64,000 bases of DNA from Rhodococcus yunnanensis NBRC 103083 (GCF_001895005.1 NZ_BCXH01000021.1:1-64000); one strand, 5' to 3'; counted from the stretch's first letter, positions 28,697 through 38,773 are shown. The notes: generated by a model from the letters alone, not told the origin. Translations and numbers: made by a program.

Positions 28697-30262
28697 GTGA
28701 CCTCAGCCGATCTGTCGGTGACAAGTCCAAACCTTCTGCTAGGCAAGCCCGTCGACGAACCCGAGAACGAACCTCGGGAAGAGTGCGGCGTATTCGGAGT
28801 CTGGGCCCCTGGGGAGGATGTGGCCAAGCTTTCTTATTACGGACTCTATGCACTGCAGCACCGAGGCCAGGAAGCCGCGGGAATCGCCGTTTCCGACGGC
28901 TCGCAGGTGCTGGTGTTCAAGGATCTCGGATTGGTCAGTCAGGTGTTCGACGAGCAGACGCTCGGCGCGATGCCGGGCCACGTCGCCATCGGGCACTGCC
29001 GTTATTCCACCAGCGGGTCGGTGACCTGGGAGAACGCGCAGCCGATCTTCCGGACCACGAAAGCGGGGACGGGCATCGCGCTCGGCCACAACGGCAACCT
29101 GGTCAACTTCGCCGAGCTTGCGACGCGTGCGCGTGAGGAAGGTCTCATCAGTGACCGTCTGCAGGGCAACGGGACGTCGGATTCTGACGTCGTTGCAGCG
29201 TTGCTGGCGCACAAGGCCGCAGATTGCACCATCGAGCAGGCCGCGATGGAATTGCTGCCCACGTTGAAGGGCGCGTTCTGCCTGACGTTCATGGACGAGC
29301 ACACGTTGTACGCGGCTCGCGATCCGCACGGGGTACGCCCGCTGTGTCTCGGCCGCCTCGATCGTGGCTGGGTCGTCGCCAGCGAGACCGCGGCTCTCGA
29401 TATTGTGGGCGCAGCGTTCGTTCGTGACATCGAACCGGGCGAACTGCTCGCGATCGACGCCGACGGTGTTCGCTCTTCTCGATTCGCAGCACCCGAGCCG
29501 AAGGGCTGTGTGTTCGAGTACGTCTACCTCGCTCGTCCGGACAGCGTCATCGGCGGACGTTCGGTTCACTCCACTCGTGTCGAGATCGGCCGTCGTCTGG
29601 CGAAGGAACATCCCGCCGAAGGTGATCTCGTCATTCCGGTGCCGGAGTCGGGTACGCCTGCCGCGGTCGGATTCGCGCAAGGATCGGGAATTCCGTACAG
29701 CCAGGGCTTGATGAAGAACGCCTATGTGGGGCGCACGTTCATCCAGCCGTCGCAGACGATCCGTCAGCTCGGCATCAGGCTCAAGCTCAACCCTCTCAAA
29801 GAGGTCATACGCGGCAAACGTCTCGTCGTAGTGGACGATTCGATCGTTCGAGGTAACACTCAGCGCGCTCTCATTCGGATGCTGCGCGAGGCGGGCGCAC
29901 TCGAGATCCACGTGCGGATCGCATCACCTCCCGTCCGCTGGCCTTGCTTCTACGGCATCGACTTCGCCTCACCGGCAGAGTTGATCGCCAACGGCGTCGA
30001 CTCCGAGGACGGCATCCTCGAGGGCGTTCGTCAGGCGATCGGCGCGGATTCGCTCGGGTACATCTCGACCGAGGGCATGATCGCGGCATCGGAGCAGCCG
30101 GAATCTCGGTTGTGCACCGCATGTTTCACGGGTGAGTACCCGATCGAGTTGCCGGCAGACAACGCGCTCGGCAAGCACGTTCTCGAAGGTATGTTGGCAT
30201 CGGCTGCAGGTCAGAAGGTCGGGTCGACCAACGCCAACGCGAGCGCACTCAGCAGACCGTAA
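28697..30262 (+). CDS. purF: Amidophosphoribosyltransferase
   Basis: This 521-residue enzyme commits PRPP to purines by forming phosphoribosylamine. A short propeptide ends at EPREECGVFGVW, where Cys becomes the N-terminal nucleophile after processing. The Ntn glutaminase half has ALQHRGQEAAGIAV and GHCRYSTSG. The transferase half holds the PRPP loop VVVDDSIVRGNT. C-terminal Cys residues (LCTACFTGEYP) and GIDFASPAELIA fit the Fe-S-containing PurF group. GTG start behind GGGAG. In mycobacteria purM follows directly; here about 9.6 kb intervene. Confidence 0.97.
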   Translation: MTSADLSVTSPNLLLGKPVDEPENEPREECGVFGVWAPGEDVAKLSYYGLYALQHRGQEAAGIAVSDGSQVLVFKDLGLVSQVFDEQTLGAMPGHVAIGHCRYSTSGSVTWENAQPIFRTTKAGTGIALGHNGNLVNFAELATRAREEGLISDRLQGNGTSDSDVVAALLAHKAADCTIEQAAMELLPTLKGAFCLTFMDEHTLYAARDPHGVRPLCLGRLDRGWVVASETAALDIVGAAFVRDIEPGELLAIDADGVRSSRFAAPEPKGCVFEYVYLARPDSVIGGRSVHSTRVEIGRRLAKEHPAEGDLVIPVPESGTPAAVGFAQGSGIPYSQGLMKNAYVGRTFIQPSQTIRQLGIRLKLNPLKEVIRGKRLVVVDDSIVRGNTQRALIRMLREAGALEIHVRIASPPVRWPCFYGIDFASPAELIANGVDSEDGILEGVRQAIGADSLGYISTEGMIAASEQPESRLCTACFTGEYPIELPADNALGKHVLEGMLASAAGQKVGSTNANASALSRP

Positions 30263-30385
30263 AGTATGTAACGGAATTCGCCGGAAAATTGTTTGTCGGG
30301 TTTCCTGTTTGCCACATATTCGAAACAGCTGATCGGTACTGTCCGGAACAATCGAGGACACAACCGAACAGATTGAGGCACGCAG

Positions 30386-32026
30386 ATGATCCTGTCGCCC
30401 GGCAACGGTCGCAGTTCCAAGCACGGTAAGAAGATCGTCGGGGTGGCAGCGGTTTCCGTTGCTGTTCTGACCCTGGCCGCATGTGGCTCGGGTCGCACCG
30501 ACGAGGGCTCGTCGTCCGGTTCCGACGGTGGTGGTGACACCATCACCGTCGGCACCACCGATCAGGTCACGTCGATCGATCCAGCAGGCTCGTACGACAA
30601 CGGCTCGTTCATGATCATGAACCAGGTCTATCCGTTTCTGATGAACTTCGCCCCCGGCAGTTCCGAGCTCGAACCGGACGTGGCCGAGAGCTGCGATTTC
30701 ACCGAACCCACGGTGTACACGTGCACGCTGAAGGACGGTCTGACCTTCGCCAACGGCAACGCATTGACCAGCGAGAGCGTGAAGTTCTCGTTCGACCGCG
30801 TCGTGGCGATCAACGACCCCAACGGTCCCGCATCGCTGCTGACCAACCTCGACAGCATCGCAACCCCGGACGCCACGACCGTCGAATTCACACTCAAGAC
30901 TCCCGACGATCAGACGTTCCCGCAGATCCTCGCCACTCCCGCAGGCCCCATCGTCGACCAGACGGTCTTCCCTGCCGACGCGGTACTCGACGACGCAGCG
31001 GTCGTCGACGGAAAGCCTTTCGCCGGCCCGTATTCGGTCGGCAGCTACGACAAGAACGCACTCGTCAGCTTCACTGCGAACGGCGATTACAAGGGCATTC
31101 TCGGGGCTCCCGAAACGTCGAACATCTCGCTCAAGTACTACACCAGCTCGGACAACCTCAAGCTCGACATGCAGAACAAAGCCATCGACGTCGCGTGGCG
31201 TTCGCTCACCCCGACCGACATCGATTCTCTCGACGCGGTCGACGGGCTGACGGTCCACGAGGGGCCCGGTGGTGAGAGCCGCTACATGGTCTTCAACATG
31301 AACACCATGCCGGGGGATACTCCCGAGCAGAAGTTGGCCGTACGCAAGGCAATTGCAGCGTCGGTCGATCGGCAGGCACTGTCCGACAGCGTCTACAAAG
31401 GGACGTACACCCCGCTCTACTCCGTCGTACCGGGCAGTCTCGAAGGCGCGACGCCTGCGTTCGGCGACACGTACGGCGAGACGCCGAACAAGGACGAGGC
31501 GGCCGGATTCCTTTCGGCGGCAGGCGTTGCCACGCCGGTCCAGTTGAACCTGCAGTACAACCCGGATCACTACGGCTCCAGCTCGTCCGAGGAGTACGCG
31601 GCGATCAAGAGCCAGCTCGACGCGACCGGTTTGTTCGCCGTGAACCTGCAATCGACCGAGTGGACGACCTACACCAAGGAACGAGTCGCCGACGCCTACC
31701 CGGTGTACCAGCTCGGCTGGTTCCCGGATTTCCCCGACGCCGACAATTACCTGACGCCGTTCTTCGCGCCGGACAACTTCCTGCAGTCGCACTTCGAGAG
31801 CCCGGAGATCACCGCGCTGCTGGATCAGGAACGTACGACGGCCGATCCGGCAGCCCGTAACGCGATCCTGGAACAGATTCAGACACTGCTCGCCACGAAC
31901 TACATCCCGACGCTTCCGTTGTTGGAAGGCAAGCAGATCGCCGTCTCGACCGACGAGATCAGCGGTGTCGACGACACCCTCGACAGCTCGTTCAAGTTCC
32001 GCTTCACCCCGCTCGCACGGGGCTGA
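30386..32026 (+). CDS. Peptide ABC transporter substrate-binding lipoprotein (SBP family 5)
   Basis: The 546-residue protein has a lipoprotein signal peptide ending in the lipobox LAAC near residue 33, then a Ser/Gly-rich linker. Family-5 features include DQVTSIDPAGSYDNG, the SESVKFSFDRV motif and LGWFPDFPDADNYLTPFF in the C-terminal lobe. It probably delivers oligopeptides or dipeptides to the permeases that follow. It is the first gene of a five-domain, four-gene operon. Confidence 0.92.
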   Translation: MILSPGNGRSSKHGKKIVGVAAVSVAVLTLAACGSGRTDEGSSSGSDGGGDTITVGTTDQVTSIDPAGSYDNGSFMIMNQVYPFLMNFAPGSSELEPDVAESCDFTEPTVYTCTLKDGLTFANGNALTSESVKFSFDRVVAINDPNGPASLLTNLDSIATPDATTVEFTLKTPDDQTFPQILATPAGPIVDQTVFPADAVLDDAAVVDGKPFAGPYSVGSYDKNALVSFTANGDYKGILGAPETSNISLKYYTSSDNLKLDMQNKAIDVAWRSLTPTDIDSLDAVDGLTVHEGPGGESRYMVFNMNTMPGDTPEQKLAVRKAIAASVDRQALSDSVYKGTYTPLYSVVPGSLEGATPAFGDTYGETPNKDEAAGFLSAAGVATPVQLNLQYNPDHYGSSSSEEYAAIKSQLDATGLFAVNLQSTEWTTYTKERVADAYPVYQLGWFPDFPDADNYLTPFFAPDNFLQSHFESPEITALLDQERTTADPAARNAILEQIQTLLATNYIPTLPLLEGKQIAVSTDEISGVDDTLDSSFKFRFTPLARG

Positions 32027-32030
32027 CACG

Positions 32031-33134
32031 GTGTCGACTACCGCGCCCGTCAGCGAGGTAGAAGACAGTGGCACGGAGAAGCCGTCGCAGCAGGTGAGCG
32101 CGCCGTCACGGTACGGCGCGCTCGCCCGCTACCTCGGAATCAGGTTCCTGCTGATCATCCCGACGGCATGGATTCTCGTCACCGTTGTCTTCTTTCTCAT
32201 GCGCGTGATCGGCGATCCGATCACTGCGGCTCTCGGTGGCAGATTGCCTGCCGAGCAGATCGCGCAACGTAAGGCCGAAGCCGGATACGACCGGCCCATA
32301 CTGACCCAGTATTGGGAGTACCTGAGAGGGCTGCTCACCGGCGACTTCGGTACGTCCGCGACCGACAATCGAGAGATCGCCGACGTACTCCTCGTCAATG
32401 GCGCTGCCACACTGGAACTCGCGTTCTGGGCGTTGCTCGTCGCGTTCACGGTCGGCGTGCCGCTCGGATTCTTCGCTGCGACACATCGAGACAGATTCGG
32501 CGACGCGTCACTGCGGATCTTTGCGATCCTGGCGTACGCGGCGCCGGTGTTCTTCGTCGGAATGCTGCTGAAGCTGTTGTTCGCCGTGAAACTGGGGTGG
32601 CTTCCGGTCGCCGGGCGGGCGAGTACGAATGTCGAACTGGCACTGCAGAACGTCTCACCCAAGACGAACATCCTGATCATCGATTCGATACTGTACGGCG
32701 AGCCCGCCTACACAGGGGATGTGCTGAAACATGCCGTTCTTCCGGCGGTTGCTCTCGGATTGCTCACTGCGGGAGTCTTTCTCCGGCTCGTACGTGTCAA
32801 TCTGCTGCAGACCTTGCAGTCCGGGTACGTCGAAGCAGCCCGGGCGCGCGGAGTGAGCAGTCGTACCGTGACGCTCAGACACGCGTTCCGCAACGCGATG
32901 ATTCCGATCGTCACGGTCATGGGGTTGCAGATCGCCACGTTGCTCGGCGGTGCGGTGCTGACCGAGACGACCTTCGAGTGGAAGGGGCTCGGGTACGAAC
33001 TCGCGCACTATCTCAGCGCGCGAGACTTCGTGGCAGTGCAGGGAATTGTCACCTTCCTGGCGCTCGTGGTGGCCGTCGTCAGCTTCGTGACCGACGCCAT
33101 CGTCGCCCTCATCGACCCGAGAGTGAGGTTCTGA
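32031..33134 (+). CDS. Peptide ABC transporter permease, DppB type
   Basis: The 367-residue membrane permease has a cytoplasmic N-terminal extension of about 35 residues, a first helix (FLLIIPTAWILVTVVFFLM) and the EAA loop EAARARGVSSRTVTLRHAFRNA, which contacts the ATPase. GTG at 32031 is 4 bp after the binding-protein stop; the frame could start further upstream within that gene, but this is less likely. Its stop overlaps the next ATG (TGATG). Confidence 0.92.
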   Translation: MSTTAPVSEVEDSGTEKPSQQVSAPSRYGALARYLGIRFLLIIPTAWILVTVVFFLMRVIGDPITAALGGRLPAEQIAQRKAEAGYDRPILTQYWEYLRGLLTGDFGTSATDNREIADVLLVNGAATLELAFWALLVAFTVGVPLGFFAATHRDRFGDASLRIFAILAYAAPVFFVGMLLKLLFAVKLGWLPVAGRASTNVELALQNVSPKTNILIIDSILYGEPAYTGDVLKHAVLPAVALGLLTAGVFLRLVRVNLLQTLQSGYVEAARARGVSSRTVTLRHAFRNAMIPIVTVMGLQIATLLGGAVLTETTFEWKGLGYELAHYLSARDFVAVQGIVTFLALVVAVVSFVTDAIVALIDPRVRF

Positions 33135-34093
33135 TGAGTACCGAAGTGGTACTGAGCGAGGTCGACAGCGCCCGGCCGCATCGACGCGGTTTCCCCGGTC
33201 TGGCGTTCGTCAGATCGACGTCGGGTGTTCAGCGCGCAACACTGATCGTCGGGCTCGTCCTGATGGCGATGTTCTTGTTGGCGGCGGTCTTCGCACCGCT
33301 ACTGGCGCCGTACGGATTCTCGCAGACAAGTGACGGCGGCACCGAGTTCGCTCGGCAGGCGGCTCCGTCGGCGCAGCATTGGTTCGGGACCTCGGTGCGC
33401 GGAGAGGATGTGCTCTCGCGCGTGATCTACGGTGCCCGAACCGCATTGATGGTCATCGCGAGTTCTCTGATTCTGTCCATCGTGATCGGAGTGCCGCTCG
33501 GATTGGCGTCGGGATACATCGGTCGGTGGCTCGACCGCGTGCTGGTGCTGTTCATGGACGCGATGTACGCCTTTCCGTCGTTGCTGCTGGCGGTGGTCAT
33601 CTCGATCGTGGTGGCCGGTGGACAATCGAGCAGTTTCGGCGGTATTGCCTCGGCCGCGATCGCCATCACGGCCATCTTCGTCCCGCAGTACTTCCGCGTC
33701 GTACGCAATGCGACGGTGGCAGTGAAGACGGAACCCTACGTCGACGCAGCCCGTGTGACAGGGGCGAGCACTCTCCGAATTCTCTTCAAGCACATTCTCT
33801 CCAACGTGGTGCAGACACTGCCGGTCATCGTCACGTTGAACGCAGCCGAAGCGATCCTGACTCTCGCAGGTCTCGGATTCCTCGGGTTCGGCATCGAACC
33901 GACCTCGGCGGCGGAATGGGGTTACGACATCAACAAGGCACTACCGGACATCTCCAACGGCATCTGGTGGACTTCGGTGTTCCCGGGCCTGGGCATCGTG
34001 CTGATCGTTCTCGGCATGACGATGGTCGGCGAAAGCGCAAGCGAGACCATGAATCCGCTTCTCCGTACCCGTAAGAAGAGGGTGAAGGCATGA
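33134..34093 (+). CDS. Peptide ABC transporter permease, DppC type
   Basis: The 319-residue protein has the OppC/DppC N-terminal segment with one helix (IVGLVLMAMFLLAAVFAPLLA), the periplasmic HWFGTSVRGEDVLSRVIYGAR motif and the EAA loop YVDAARVTGASTLRILFKHI. About six helices in total. The ATG overlaps the dppB-type stop, and its own stop overlaps the ATPase ATG by four bases. Confidence 0.93.
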   Translation: MSTEVVLSEVDSARPHRRGFPGLAFVRSTSGVQRATLIVGLVLMAMFLLAAVFAPLLAPYGFSQTSDGGTEFARQAAPSAQHWFGTSVRGEDVLSRVIYGARTALMVIASSLILSIVIGVPLGLASGYIGRWLDRVLVLFMDAMYAFPSLLLAVVISIVVAGGQSSSFGGIASAAIAITAIFVPQYFRVVRNATVAVKTEPYVDAARVTGASTLRILFKHILSNVVQTLPVIVTLNAAEAILTLAGLGFLGFGIEPTSAAEWGYDINKALPDISNGIWWTSVFPGLGIVLIVLGMTMVGESASETMNPLLRTRKKRVKA

Positions 34094-35688
34094 GTGCGCT
34101 GTCTCTGGACGGGCTGTCGGTTACCTTCGCGACCGACGGAGGTGACGTCGACGCAGTCCAGTCGGTCTCGTTCGACGTGCAACCCGGCGAAGTGCTTGCC
34201 GTCGTCGGGGAGTCGGGATCGGGCAAGTCCGTCAGTGTTCGTTCGGCGATCGGGCTGCTGCCGGATACCGCGCGAGTGTCCGGCAGCGTCGTTCTCGGTG
34301 GTACCGAGGTCACGGGCCTCGGTGACAAGGCGTGGGAAAAGCTTCGGGGCGAGCAGATCTCGATGGTGTTCCAGGAACCCGGCAGTGCGTTGGATCCGTT
34401 GTTCACCGTCGGCTTCCAGATCGTCGAGGCGCTACGCGCACACCCCCGCGACGACGGCAAACGGATGGACAAGAAGGCAGCCAAGGCGCGTGCCATCGAG
34501 CTGCTGACGCTGGTCGGATTGCCCAGTCCGGAGCAGCGATTCGGCTACTACCCACACGAACTGTCCGGTGGGCAGAAGCAGCGGGTCATGATCGCCATCG
34601 CAATCTCGTGCGAAGCCAAGGTGATCATCGCAGACGAACCGACGACTGCCTTGGACGTCACGGTTCAAGCCGAGATCCTCGGCCTGCTGCGAGATCTCAA
34701 GGATCGCCTCGGCTGCGCGATCGTACTGATCACGCACAGCATGGGAGTGGTGTCGGGCCTCGCGGACCGAGTCGTGGTGATGAACCAGGGCAAAGTCGTC
34801 GAGGAGGCTCCCGTCCGCGAGCTGTTCGAGAGTCCGAAAGAGGAGTACACGAAGAAACTCCTTGCCGCGGTCCCCACGTTGGCACCCGCAGCATCCGACA
34901 AGTTCGTCGACAAGACAGGCGAACCGGTTCTCGAAGTCACCGATCTCGTCGTCCAGTTCGCGGGTGGCGTCGGATCCAAGGCATTCACGGCCGTCGACTC
35001 CGTGTCGTTCCGGATCCACCGAGGCGAAACACTGGGACTCGTCGGCGAATCGGGTTCGGGAAAGTCGACGATAGGTAGATGTGTTGCGGCGCTGCAGAAA
35101 CCGACCAGCGGAACCGTGACGGTGATGGGCCAGGAAATATCGGGTCTGTCGCCGCGCGCACTTCGGCCGTTGCGCAAGAGGTTCGGGTTCGTCTTCCAGG
35201 ACCCGGCGACATCGCTCAACCCGCGCCTGACCGTCGGACAGTGCATCGCCGAGCCCATGGTCGTGCACAAGTACGGCACTGCATCGGACATGACGGCACG
35301 AACGAAGGAACTGCTCGACGCGGTGCAGCTGCCACCCGGCACCGAGAAGCGTTACCCGCACGAGCTTTCGGGCGGGCAGCGTCAACGCATCAGTCTGGCG
35401 AGAGCGCTTGTCCTGCAGCCGGACCTGCTCGTCGCCGACGAACCGACGTCGGCGCTGGACGTCTCGGTTCAGGCGACGGTGCTCGACCTGTTCGAGAGTC
35501 TGCAGCAGGAGTTCGGCTTCGCGTGCCTGTTCATCAGCCACGACCTTGCTGTCGTCGATCGGGTGTCGCATCAGGTGGCGGTGCTCAAGGACGGCGGGTT
35601 GGTCGAAATGGGGACGCCGTGGAAGATTCTCCGGTCGCCGGAAGAGGACTACACCAAGCGACTTCTGGCAGCGATTCCGGTCGTGTGA
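34090..35688 (+). CDS. Fused peptide ABC transporter ATPase (DppD-DppF type)
   Basis: The 532-residue protein carries two complete ATPase domains in tandem. Walker A motifs are GESGSGKSV near residue 38 and GESGSGKST near 318. Signatures are LSGGQKQRVMIAIA and LSGGQRQRISLARAL. Walker B segments are VIIADEPTTALD and LLVADEPTSALD. Each half ends with the peptide-transporter C-terminal stretch (EEYTKKLLAAVP, EDYTKRLLAAIP). Fusion of D and F subunits is common in actinobacteria. It is the last gene of the operon and ends at a terminator. Confidence 0.94.
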   Translation: MSALSLDGLSVTFATDGGDVDAVQSVSFDVQPGEVLAVVGESGSGKSVSVRSAIGLLPDTARVSGSVVLGGTEVTGLGDKAWEKLRGEQISMVFQEPGSALDPLFTVGFQIVEALRAHPRDDGKRMDKKAAKARAIELLTLVGLPSPEQRFGYYPHELSGGQKQRVMIAIAISCEAKVIIADEPTTALDVTVQAEILGLLRDLKDRLGCAIVLITHSMGVVSGLADRVVVMNQGKVVEEAPVRELFESPKEEYTKKLLAAVPTLAPAASDKFVDKTGEPVLEVTDLVVQFAGGVGSKAFTAVDSVSFRIHRGETLGLVGESGSGKSTIGRCVAALQKPTSGTVTVMGQEISGLSPRALRPLRKRFGFVFQDPATSLNPRLTVGQCIAEPMVVHKYGTASDMTARTKELLDAVQLPPGTEKRYPHELSGGQRQRISLARALVLQPDLLVADEPTSALDVSVQATVLDLFESLQQEFGFACLFISHDLAVVDRVSHQVAVLKDGGLVEMGTPWKILRSPEEDYTKRLLAAIPVV

Positions 35689-35692
35689 GGAT

Positions 35693-35726
35693 GCGGCCCT
35701 GTGCGTGATGTCGTGCACAGGGCCGC
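35693..35726. terminator. Terminator between convergent peptide-transporter ATPase and asnB
   Basis: GCGGCCCTGTGC pairs perfectly with GCACAGGGCCGC across a 10-base loop. It lies 5 bp after the ATPase stop and just before the asnB stop on the other strand. There is no U-run, so the call rests on stem strength and position. Confidence 0.65.
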
Positions 35727-35731
35727 GGCGT

Positions 35732-37549
35732 CTACAGCGACAGCGAGTGGTCGGCGAGCCACGAGTTGATGCCGATGACTCGCTCGGCGGTGTGCCGAGC
35801 CTGTGGGTCGTCGTGTGCGCCCAGGATCTTCTCGACGCCGTCGCGGTCGAGTATGGCGCCGATCGGGGCGTTCGAGTCGTCGAGTACCGAACCGAGCTCC
35901 TGCAGAATCGTCTTCGAGTACTGAGGATCCTGGGTGCTCGGGTACGGGCTCTTGACGCGCTGCACGACCGACTGTGGCAGCAGGTCCTTCGTCGCAGCGC
36001 GGAGCAGACTCTTCTCGCGGCCGTCGAACGTCTTGAACGCCCAGGGTGTGCCGAACACGTACTGGACGAGTCGGTGGTCGCAGAACGGCACGCGCACTTC
36101 GAGTCCGACGGCCATGCTCATCCGATCCTTGCGCTCGAGAAGCAGCGGCAGGAAGCGCGTCAGGTACAGGTACGAGATCTGGCGCATGCGTGCTTCGAGG
36201 CCCACATCGCTGTCTCGTGTGGGTACCTCGGCGAGTGCGCGACGGTACTGAGCCTCGTAGTACCCGTTCATGTCGAGTTGTCGCTGTACGTCGAGGGAGA
36301 ACGGAGACGTGGCGTCACGGCCTTGGGCCATGGATCCCGCGAGCCACGGGAACGTATCCGCCGCAACGACCTTCGGATCGTGGAAGTCGGCGTAGCCGCC
36401 GAAGACCTCGTCGGCGGATTCGCCCGACAGCGCGACGGTCGACTGTTCGCGAACGGCCTTGAACAGCAGATAGAGCGAGGTGTCCATGTCGCCGAGGCCG
36501 GGGTAGTCGCGGGCTGCGAGTACGGCGGCGCGATGCGCGGGCTCGAGGAGGTCGTCGTTGCTCAGCACGATGTCGCGATGATCGGCAGCCACGTGCTGGG
36601 CGACATCCTGCACGAATCGAGTGTCCGGGGCATCGCGAAGCCCGTCTGCGACGAAATTGTCCGCGTAACCCACGAAGTCGACCGCGAACGAACGGACGGC
36701 GCCTTTGTCTGCTGCGGCGAGCTGCTGGGCGGCGAGCGCCGTCAGTGCCGAGGAGTCGAGCCCGCCGGACAGTAATGTGCACAGCGGAACGTCGGCGACG
36801 AGCTGACGAGAAGCTGTGTCGCTCAGCAGTTCCCGCACGGTCGACACGGTGGTGTCGAGATCGTCCGTGTGTTCGTGGTCGTCGAGACCCCAGTACCTGA
36901 TCTCCCGCAGTCCCTGCTTGGTGACGCGGACGACGTGGCCGGGAGGAACTTCCTTCATGCCGTCGAACACGGCGTTCGACGGATCGGCGACGAATCCGAG
37001 CAGTCGTCGCAAGCCCTCGATCTTCACGTCCTTCGATGCCAGCGGATTGGCGAGGATCGCTTTGGGTTCGGAGCCGAACAGAACGCCGTCTTCGGTTTCC
37101 AGGTAGTAGAGCGGCTTGACGCCGAGACGATCGCGGACGAGCAGAAGCTCTTCGGTGCGAGAGTCCCACAGCGCGTACGCGAACATGCCGTTGAGCTGTT
37201 CGACGGCTCCTTGTCCCCATTCTTCGTGAGCATGAAGAACGACCTCGGTGTCACTGCCGGTGGTGAAGGTCTGCGGCAGAGTTCCGCGTAGTTCACGGAA
37301 GTTGTACGTCTCTCCGCTGTAGACGATGACGGCCTCGGTGTCGTCGGGCCTGGTCAGCGTCATCGGCTGGTGCCCACCCGGGATGTCGATGATCGCGAGG
37401 CGCCGGTGCCCCAATGCCGCGTGCTGCGACGTCCACAGGCCCTCGTCGTCGGGTCCGCGCTTGTTCATGGTGTTCGTCATGGCCTGCAGCGTTGCTTTTT
37501 CGTTCCGTAGGTCGCGTCCGTAGGACACCCATCCGGTGATTCCGCACAT
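35732..37549 (-). CDS. asnB: Asparagine synthetase (glutamine-hydrolysing)
   Basis: The 605-residue protein begins MCGITGWVSYGRD, so the nucleophilic Cys follows the initiator Met. The glutaminase half has RGPDDEGLW and LGHRRLAIID. The synthetase half has the PP-loop LLSGGLDSSALTALA and GESADEVFGGY. It should convert aspartate to asparagine using ATP and glutamine. ATG at 37549 has a strong AAGGGAGG site. It is the last of three minus-strand genes after the AraC/siderophore-binding pair, but a terminator separates it from them. Confidence 0.93.
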   Translation of the reverse strand: MCGITGWVSYGRDLRNEKATLQAMTNTMNKRGPDDEGLWTSQHAALGHRRLAIIDIPGGHQPMTLTRPDDTEAVIVYSGETYNFRELRGTLPQTFTTGSDTEVVLHAHEEWGQGAVEQLNGMFAYALWDSRTEELLLVRDRLGVKPLYYLETEDGVLFGSEPKAILANPLASKDVKIEGLRRLLGFVADPSNAVFDGMKEVPPGHVVRVTKQGLREIRYWGLDDHEHTDDLDTTVSTVRELLSDTASRQLVADVPLCTLLSGGLDSSALTALAAQQLAAADKGAVRSFAVDFVGYADNFVADGLRDAPDTRFVQDVAQHVAADHRDIVLSNDDLLEPAHRAAVLAARDYPGLGDMDTSLYLLFKAVREQSTVALSGESADEVFGGYADFHDPKVVAADTFPWLAGSMAQGRDATSPFSLDVQRQLDMNGYYEAQYRRALAEVPTRDSDVGLEARMRQISYLYLTRFLPLLLERKDRMSMAVGLEVRVPFCDHRLVQYVFGTPWAFKTFDGREKSLLRAATKDLLPQSVVQRVKSPYPSTQDPQYSKTILQELGSVLDDSNAPIGAILDRDGVEKILGAHDDPQARHTAERVIGINSWLADHSLSL

Positions 37550-37633
37550 GTTGCCTCCCTTGATCGTGGTCCCCCGACCGACAAGTCGATGCAACAAGAA
37601 CGTTACGCGAACTAAATACATCTGAAAAGAGCA

Positions 37634-37683
37634 CGCCGGGCGAGTGGCGATCCACGGAACAGCGGATCAGCACTCGCCCGGCG
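37634..37683 (-). terminator. Terminator after the siderophore-binding protein gene
   Basis: A perfect 13-bp stem, CGCCGGGCGAGTG with CACTCGCCCGGCG, encloses a 24-base loop that itself can pair GATCC with GGATC. On the minus strand it is followed by CTCTTTTC. It lies 7 bp after the gene stop at 37691 and about 85 bp before asnB. Confidence 0.8.
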
Positions 37684-37690
37684 TAGCGAT

Positions 37691-38773
37691 CTACGACGAG
37701 ACGATCTCGCTGAGCTGGGGAACGAGCTCGGTGGTCGCCCATGGTGCGGCCAGAATGCTGACGTACATCGTCGCGGAAGTGAGCCTGTTGTCGGTGATCC
37801 ACAGATCTTTTCCGGCTGCGACGACCGGCCACTTCGCGAACAGGGTCTGATCCAACGTCGCGTCCACCTCGGCCTGTTCGCTCGCCCAACCCAGAAAGAC
37901 GTCCGTCTCGACACGGTCGAGTTCTTCGAGGCTGACGCTGTACGTGAACGAACTTCCGCCTGCCTTTTCGCTACCGGTCACGACGTCCGGCGCAACCGTC
38001 AAGCCCAGGTTCTCGACGAACTGGACGCGAGGATCGCCCGGCTTGTAGATTCCGACGTTGGTTTCACCTTCGCGCAGGTAGCTTCCGAAAGCGAAAGTGA
38101 CGCCTGCGAATTCGGGATGGTCGGATTTCGCCTGGGCGATCGTGTCCTCGGTGCCGCGGACGAGTTCTTCGGTTCGCGCGGGCCGCCCGAGCAGGGTGCC
38201 GACGTCGTGGGCGAGATTCTGCCACGAACTCGGTTGGTACGGCTCGCTGTCGTAGGGCAGCGTGGGTGCGATCTCGCTGAGGCGTTCGTAATCCTGCTCG
38301 GAGAAGCCGGAATACGGCGCGAGTATCAGATCCGGTGCGACGGAGAGTATCTGCTCGAACATCAACCCGCCGTCCTCCGAGTAGAACGACGCCATGTCGG
38401 GCAACGTCTGCCCGGATCGGTCGAGCTCGGCTCTCGTCCACGGCAGGAACCCGTCTTCGTCACCTGCCCAGTCGTTTCTCTGCATCGCAATCGGCGTGAC
38501 GCCCAGAGCGATTGCGGTATCGGCCGCCGCAGTGTCGAGCGCGAGGATCCGCGTCGGTTCCGCCTCGACGACGGTGTCGCCGAAGGCGTGGTGCACGGTG
38601 ACCGGGAACGCACTTTCCTCGACCGGTGCCGCCGCGGACGTATCCGCCTCGGCCCGGTTCGACGATTGTGCGCACGCAGTGAGCGGTAGGGCTGCAGCAA
38701 GCATCAACGTGACGAGAACTCGCGACCTCCCACTGGTGCGGGTTCCACGGCGGACCAACTCGAACACGGGCAC
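37691..38773 (-). CDS. Ferric-siderophore ABC transporter substrate-binding lipoprotein
   Basis: The 360-residue protein has a signal peptide with lipobox LTAC near residue 34 and belongs to the FepB/FhuD periplasmic-binding class: FGDTVVEAEPTRILALD, VAPDLILAPYSGFSEQDYERLSEIAPT and a long bridging helix. It likely captures a ferric siderophore outside the membrane. No permease or ATPase genes are adjacent, so it must share a transporter encoded elsewhere. An in-frame GTG at 38767 is an alternative start with better spacing to GGAG. It is downstream of an AraC regulator under an IdeR-like box. Confidence 0.88.
   Translation of the reverse strand: MPVFELVRRGTRTSGRSRVLVTLMLAAALPLTACAQSSNRAEADTSAAAPVEESAFPVTVHHAFGDTVVEAEPTRILALDTAAADTAIALGVTPIAMQRNDWAGDEDGFLPWTRAELDRSGQTLPDMASFYSEDGGLMFEQILSVAPDLILAPYSGFSEQDYERLSEIAPTLPYDSEPYQPSSWQNLAHDVGTLLGRPARTEELVRGTEDTIAQAKSDHPEFAGVTFAFGSYLREGETNVGIYKPGDPRVQFVENLGLTVAPDVVTGSEKAGGSSFTYSVSLEELDRVETDVFLGWASEQAEVDATLDQTLFAKWPVVAAGKDLWITDNRLTSATMYVSILAAPWATTELVPQLSEIVSS

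Noticed and set aside
28323-28853. Repeat-encoded proteins on either strand across the 51-bp array
   Set aside because: Open frames arise only because 51 is divisible by three; there is no start with a credible ribosome-binding site and the translations are pure repeats.
29969-32074. 701-residue minus-strand frame over purF and the peptide-binding protein
   Set aside because: Two unrelated strong genes lie on the opposite strand; high GC leaves stop-free shadows.
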